Shown: positions 59,795 to 64,000 of the stretch, piece after piece | Layout of the letters: every line of letters begins with the position of its first letter | Numbering within the stretch: the stretch's first letter is position 1 | From: Balaenoptera acutorostrata | Lineage: Eukaryota; Chordata; Mammalia; Artiodactyla; Balaenopteridae | Reading direction: 5' to 3' | NCBI RefSeq assembly: GCF_949987535.1 | Contig: NW_026645839.1 | Coordinates: 310,001 to 374,000 of the forward strand | DNA length: 64,000 nucleotides | The notes under the pieces: generated by a model | Told to the model about the DNA's origin: nothing | Database searches by the model: none | The model's input: only the letters and a program-made list of their open reading frames with translations | Translations under genes and position numbers: made by a program

Positions 59795-61552
59795 GATGGG
59801 TACCATGCAGTATTACTTGAAAGGGTCTGCGTTGGCTCACCCAACCTCACCGAACCTCTCAGCCCCAAGAGTGTCCACCCTTATGTCTCAATCAGCTGTG
59901 GGTCTAGATATGGTCAATCCAGGTTGCATCACAGCCCCTGAACGAATTTTGTAAGAATTTCTCTCTCTTTCACTGTCTTTGTTTCACGGGTTTTGAAAAG
60001 TAATTTATTTTTATAATGGGGTTTAGCTGCTTTTCACGGCTGTGTTTATGCCGCTTTACACCCCCTTGACTCACTTACAGAGAGATATCAATACATAGGT
60101 TTGAAGATTCTTACTAGTCAGATATATTCTTGTGCGGTGAATAGGGGGTGTTGAGTCCAGTTCACTGAAAAAGGAATAGGTCTTGTCTCTTACATATTGG
60201 GTTTATGGAACGGTATCTGAGCTAATTTGAAACCCTTGTTTTATGCATCACCCCTCCTCACCTTTCCCGTTCAGCAGCCATAGTGTGTTTCCTAAACGTG
60301 GGACTCTGTTCTGTTTTGCAATTCAGTTCAAGTGTAGCGGTTTTTACATTCCCTCTAGAAGTGATATCTTATGATAAGTGTCTTTTTCTGTGTGACTTAT
60401 TTCACTTAGAATCGTCGTACCTAAATCCACTCATCGTGCTGCTACTAGCCTTATGACGTTGATTTCATGGCTGAGTGATATTCCATTGTACATGAGGACC
60501 ACAACTTCTTTATCCATTTTTCTCTTTCCTAGGATATTTAAGGTGTAATGAAGTGGGGGTTCTTGTCCACAGAGCAGCCCTAAACTTTGGGGTGCCTGTG
60601 TCTTGCTGATTTTTAGTTTTCCCAATTTATACGCCCATGAGTGGAAGTGCCCTATGCTCTCCAAGCTGTGTTTTTAGATGTTTCAGAACACACCGTACAC
60701 TTCTCCGGAGTGCCTGTTGGCAATTTACATCCCACCCATCAGCATAGCAAGGCTCCCATTTCTCTATGGCCGGTCCTGCATTTCTGGTTTGGACACTTTT
60801 TTCCCCATGGCCCTTTTGCCCGCTGGGAAGCGAGACTTCTTTGGAGCGCTGATTGGCCTTTCCAGGTTGCTTGGTTGGCCAAAAAGGGCGTATGCGTTTT
60901 TTCCTGAATATATTCAGGAAAAAACGCATACGCCCTTTTTGGCCAAGGGCATCATTGTCCACGTTTTGCCGCTTTTCATGTGCTTTCAAGGCGATTCGAA
61001 TCTACCTCCTGAAATCTGTTTCCTGCAATTCTGCCTTGCTTTCAAAGCCTCTTCGTTGCCTTCCCTTAATATATTTGTGGACAAGAGGTATCATTTAAAA
61101 CTCTGCAGGTTTGTGAATTGCAGGGCCCCTGAGCTCCATTTTTCAACTCGCTTTTTTGGGAGCTGGCCGCAAAAGCGCAGGATTGCTTCAGGCCCTCTTC
61201 TGGTTCTGGGGGGCAGGCTGAGATTGTGCTTAATTCTTCTTCCTGATGGGAAAATAGAGTGACCTGTGCCTGTCCCAACACCTAGAGCTAGTCTCTCATT
61301 GGTTCCCCCTCTTCCCCTTCATCCTCAGGACAAATTGCAACCTGTACGGAACAGGAGGTTAAAGGTGCTGATTCTCCAAGGAGGGAGATGGCTAGTAAAT
61401 CGGCTGGAATGGCGAACCCGAGCAAAGGAGATGAGAAATGAGGTGCGTTTTAGAAACCTTTCCCGATCACACGGTGTACCATCTTCTGGGTTTCTCATGC
61501 CTGTTTTCGACGTAGGAAGATGCCCTTGAACCTGGAGATTTGGGACCCATGG
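59795..61552. repeat. Satellite unit 35 (type B)
   Basis: 1,758 bp. Palindrome 60875-60946, perfect. The right part is identical to unit 34 at all variable sites. CACCCCTCCTCAC near 60248 is shared only with units 36 and 37. Confidence 0.97.
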
Positions 61553-63311
61553 GATGGGTACCATGCAGTATTACTTGAAAGGGTCTGCGTTGGCTCACCC
61601 AACCTCACCGAACCTCTCAGCCCCAAGAGTGTCCACCCTTATGTCTCAATCAGCTGTGGGTCTAGATATGGTCAATCCAGGTTGCATCACAGCCCCTGAA
61701 CGAATTTTGTAAGAATTTCTCTCTCTTTCACTGTCTTTGTTTCACGGGTTTTGAAAAGTAATTTATTTTTATAATGGGGTTTAGCTGCTTTTCACGGCTG
61801 TGTTTATGCCGCTTTACACCCCCTTGACTCACTTACAGAGAGATATCAATACATAGGTTTGAAGATTCTTACTAGTCAGATATATTCTTGTGCGGTGAAT
61901 AGGGGGTGTTGAGTCCAGTTCACTGAAAAAGGAATAGGTCTTGTCTCTTACATATTGGGTTTATGGAACGGTATCTGAGCTAATTTGAAACCCTTGTTTT
62001 ATGCATCACCCCTCCTCACCTTTCCCGTTCAGCAGCCATAGTGTGTTTCCTAAACGTGGGACTCTGTTCTGTTTTGCAATTCAGTTCAAGTGTAGCGGTT
62101 TTTACATTCCCTCTAGAAGTGATATCTTATGATAAGTGTCTTTTTCTGTGTGACTTATTTCACTTAGAATCGTCGTACCTAAATCCACTCATCGTGCTGC
62201 TACTAGCCTTATGACGTTGATTTCATGGCTGAGTGATATTCCATTGTACATGAGGACCACAACTTCTTTATCCATTTTTCTCTTTCCTAGGATATTTAAG
62301 GTGTAATGAAGTGGGGGTTCTTGTCCACAGAGCAGCCCTAAACTTTGGGGTGCCTGTGTCTTGCTGATTTTTAGTTTTCCCAATTTATACGCCCATGAGT
62401 GGAAGTGCCCTATGCTCTCCAAGCTGTGTTTTTTAGATGTTTCAGAACACACCGTACACTTCTCCAGAGTGGCTGTTGGCAATTTACATCCCACCCATCA
62501 GCGTAGCAAGGCTCCCATTTCTCCATGGCCGGTCCTGCATTTCTGGTTTGGACACTTTTTTCCGCATGGCCCTTTTGCCCGCTGGGAAGCGAGACTTCTT
62601 TGGAGCGCTGATTGGCCTTTCCATGTTGCTTGGTTGGCCAAAAAGGGCGTATGCGTTTTTTCCTGAATATATTCAGGAAAAAACGCATACGCCCTTTTTG
62701 GCCAAGGGCATCATTGTCCACGTTTTGCCGCTTTTCATGTGCTTTCAAGGCGATTCGAATCTACCTCCTGAAATCTGTTTCCTGCAATTCTGCCTTGCTT
62801 TCAAAGCCTCTTCGTTGCCTTCCCTTAATATATTTGTGGACAAGAGGTATCATTTAAAACTCTGCAGGTTTGTGAATTGCAGGGCCCCTGAGCTCCATTT
62901 TTCAACTCGCTTTTTTGGGAGCTGGCCGCAAAAGCGCAGGATTGCTTCAGGCCCTCTTCTGGTTCTGGGGGGCAGGCTGAGATTGTGCTTAATTCTTCTT
63001 CCTGATGGGAAAATAGAGTGACCTGTGCCTGTCCCAACACCTAGAGCTAGTCTCTCATTGGTTCCCCCTCTTCCCCTTCATCCTCAGGACAAATTGCTAC
63101 CTGTATGGAACAGGAGGTTAAAGGTGCTGATTCTCCAAGGAGGGAGATGGCTAGTAAATCGGCTGGAATGGCGAACCCGAGCAAAGGAGATGAGAAATGA
63201 GGTGCGTTTTAGAAACCTTTCCCGATCACACGGTGTACCATCTTCTGGGTTTCTCATGCCTGTTTTCGACGTAGGAAGATGCCCTTGAACCTGGAGATTT
63301 GGGACCCATGG
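61553..63311. repeat. Satellite unit 36 (mosaic)
   Basis: Palindrome 62634-62705, perfect. The left part matches unit 35 (CACCCCTCC). The centre, about 62430-62570, has the common type (six Ts, CCAGAGTGGCT, CAGCGTAG, CCGCATGG). From 62842 (GACAAGAGG) it matches units 34 and 35 again. Private: TTCCATGTTGC near 62619 and GCTACCTGTATGG near 63097. Confidence 0.97.
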
Positions 63312-64000
63312 GATGGGTACCATGCAGTATTACTTGAAAGGGTCTGCGTTGGCTCACCCAACCTCACCGAACCTCTCAGCCCCAAGAGTGTCCACCCTTA
63401 TGTCTCAATCAGCTGTGGGTCTAGATATGGTCAATCCAGGTTGCATCACAGCCCCTGAACGAATTTTGTAAGAATTTCTCTCTCTTTCACTGTCTTTGTT
63501 TCACGGGTTTTGAAAAGTAATTTACTTTTATAATGGGGTTTAGCTGCTTTTCACGGCTGTGTTTATGCCGCTTTACACCCCCTTGACTCACTTACAGAGA
63601 GATATCAATACATAGGTTTGAAGATTCTTACTAGTCAGATATATTCTTGTGCGGTGAATAGGGGGTGTTGAGTCCAGTTCACTGAAAAAGGAATAGGTCT
63701 TGTCTCTTACATATTGGGTTTATGGAACGGTATCGGAGCTAATTTGAAACCCTTGTTTTATGCATCACCCCTCCTCACCTTTCCCGTTCAGCAGCCATAG
63801 TGTGTTTCCTAAACGTGGGACTCTGTTCTGTTTTGCAATTCAGTTCAAGTGTAGCGGTTTTTATATTCCCTCTAGAAGTGATATCTTATGATAAGTGTCT
63901 TTTTCTGTGTGACTTATTTCACTTAGAATCGTCGTACCTAAATCCACTCATCGTGCTGCTACTAGCCTTATGACGTTGATTTCATGGCTGAGTGATATTC
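63312..64000. repeat. Satellite unit 37, partial (cut by window edge)
   Basis: The first 689 bp of a unit, ending within the L1-derived part before the palindrome. CACCCCTCC near 63765 ties it to units 35 and 36. Private: TTTACTTTTATAATG near 63520 and TTTATATTCCC near 63860. Confidence 0.97.

Larger units (their letters stand above)
1..64000. repeat. Tandem satellite array, 1,759-bp unit, 36 full copies plus one partial
   Basis: The same sequence recurs head to tail through the whole window. GATGGGTACC starts at 1, 1759, 3518, 5277, 7036 and so on to 63312, giving 24 units of 1,759 bp, 10 of 1,758 bp and 2 of 1,757 bp. Between-unit differences are almost all single-base changes; I found only about a dozen single-base length changes. 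Both window edges lie inside the array, so its true length is unknown. A mammalian satellite of this unit size with cetartiodactyl-type transposon content fits the common cetacean satellite (inference from memory of its unit length). No gene is expected; the role, if any, would be heterochromatic or structural. Confidence 0.98.

Noticed and set aside
1..64000. CRISPR array or bacterial operon content
   Set aside because: The spacing is 1.76 kb with identical 'spacers', no short direct repeats are present, and the L1 and MITE content is mammalian.
1..64000. Ribosomal DNA or tandem gene cluster as the source of the periodicity
   Set aside because: No rRNA-like, 5S-like, tRNA-like or histone-like sequence is visible in the unit.

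Overview
The window is one uninterrupted tandem array of a single satellite unit of 1,759 bp (1,757-1,759 bp in individual copies). It holds 36 complete head-to-tail copies in the same orientation plus a 689-bp partial copy at the right edge. No flanking unique sequence, protein-coding gene, rRNA, tRNA or CRISPR array is visible. I phased the units at the GATGGGTACC motif (it contains a KpnI-type GGTACC), which is also where the window starts.

The unit is composite. Roughly the first 195 bp and the last 460 bp (about 650 bp continuous across each unit junction) are sequence I do not recognise. About 1,030 bp in the middle is a degraded LINE-1 fragment lying on the minus strand: the L1 3' UTR comes first on the plus strand, followed by the C-terminal part of ORF2. 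Inside the L1 part sits a perfect 72-bp palindrome whose arms begin TTGGCCAAAAAG. I recognise these arms as resembling the terminal repeats of the mariner-derived MITE of cetartiodactyl genomes, the element behind the ruminant miR-2284/2285 family. The inferred history is that a MITE jumped into an L1 remnant and the nested pair was then amplified as a satellite.

The organism is a placental mammal, most likely a cetartiodactyl. The L1 3' UTR and mariner resemblances point that way. A satellite unit near 1.75-1.76 kb fits the 'common cetacean satellite', as I recall it from the literature (about 1.75 kb in most whales, about 1.58 kb in oceanic dolphins), so a non-delphinid cetacean is my best guess. 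This rests on memory and unit length, not on a database match.

On the large scale, the copies fall into variant types that reveal the array's history. A 3-unit block (5,277 bp) is duplicated in tandem at about 9.2-19.8 kb with no difference seen. A 4-unit block (7,035 bp) is duplicated in tandem at about 33.8-47.9 kb with roughly 15 differences. Single-unit duplications lie at about 47.6-51.1 kb and 58.8-62.4 kb. One variant unit is shared between two places 22,861 bp (13 units) apart. Several of these breakpoints fall in the same interval of about 110 bp of the unit. Units 21 and 36 look like mosaics (conversion or unequal exchange). Many between-unit differences are CpG transitions, as expected for methylated satellite DNA. 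Open reading frames that recur in every unit (for example 194 codons on the plus strand) are by-products of repetition and are not annotated as genes.
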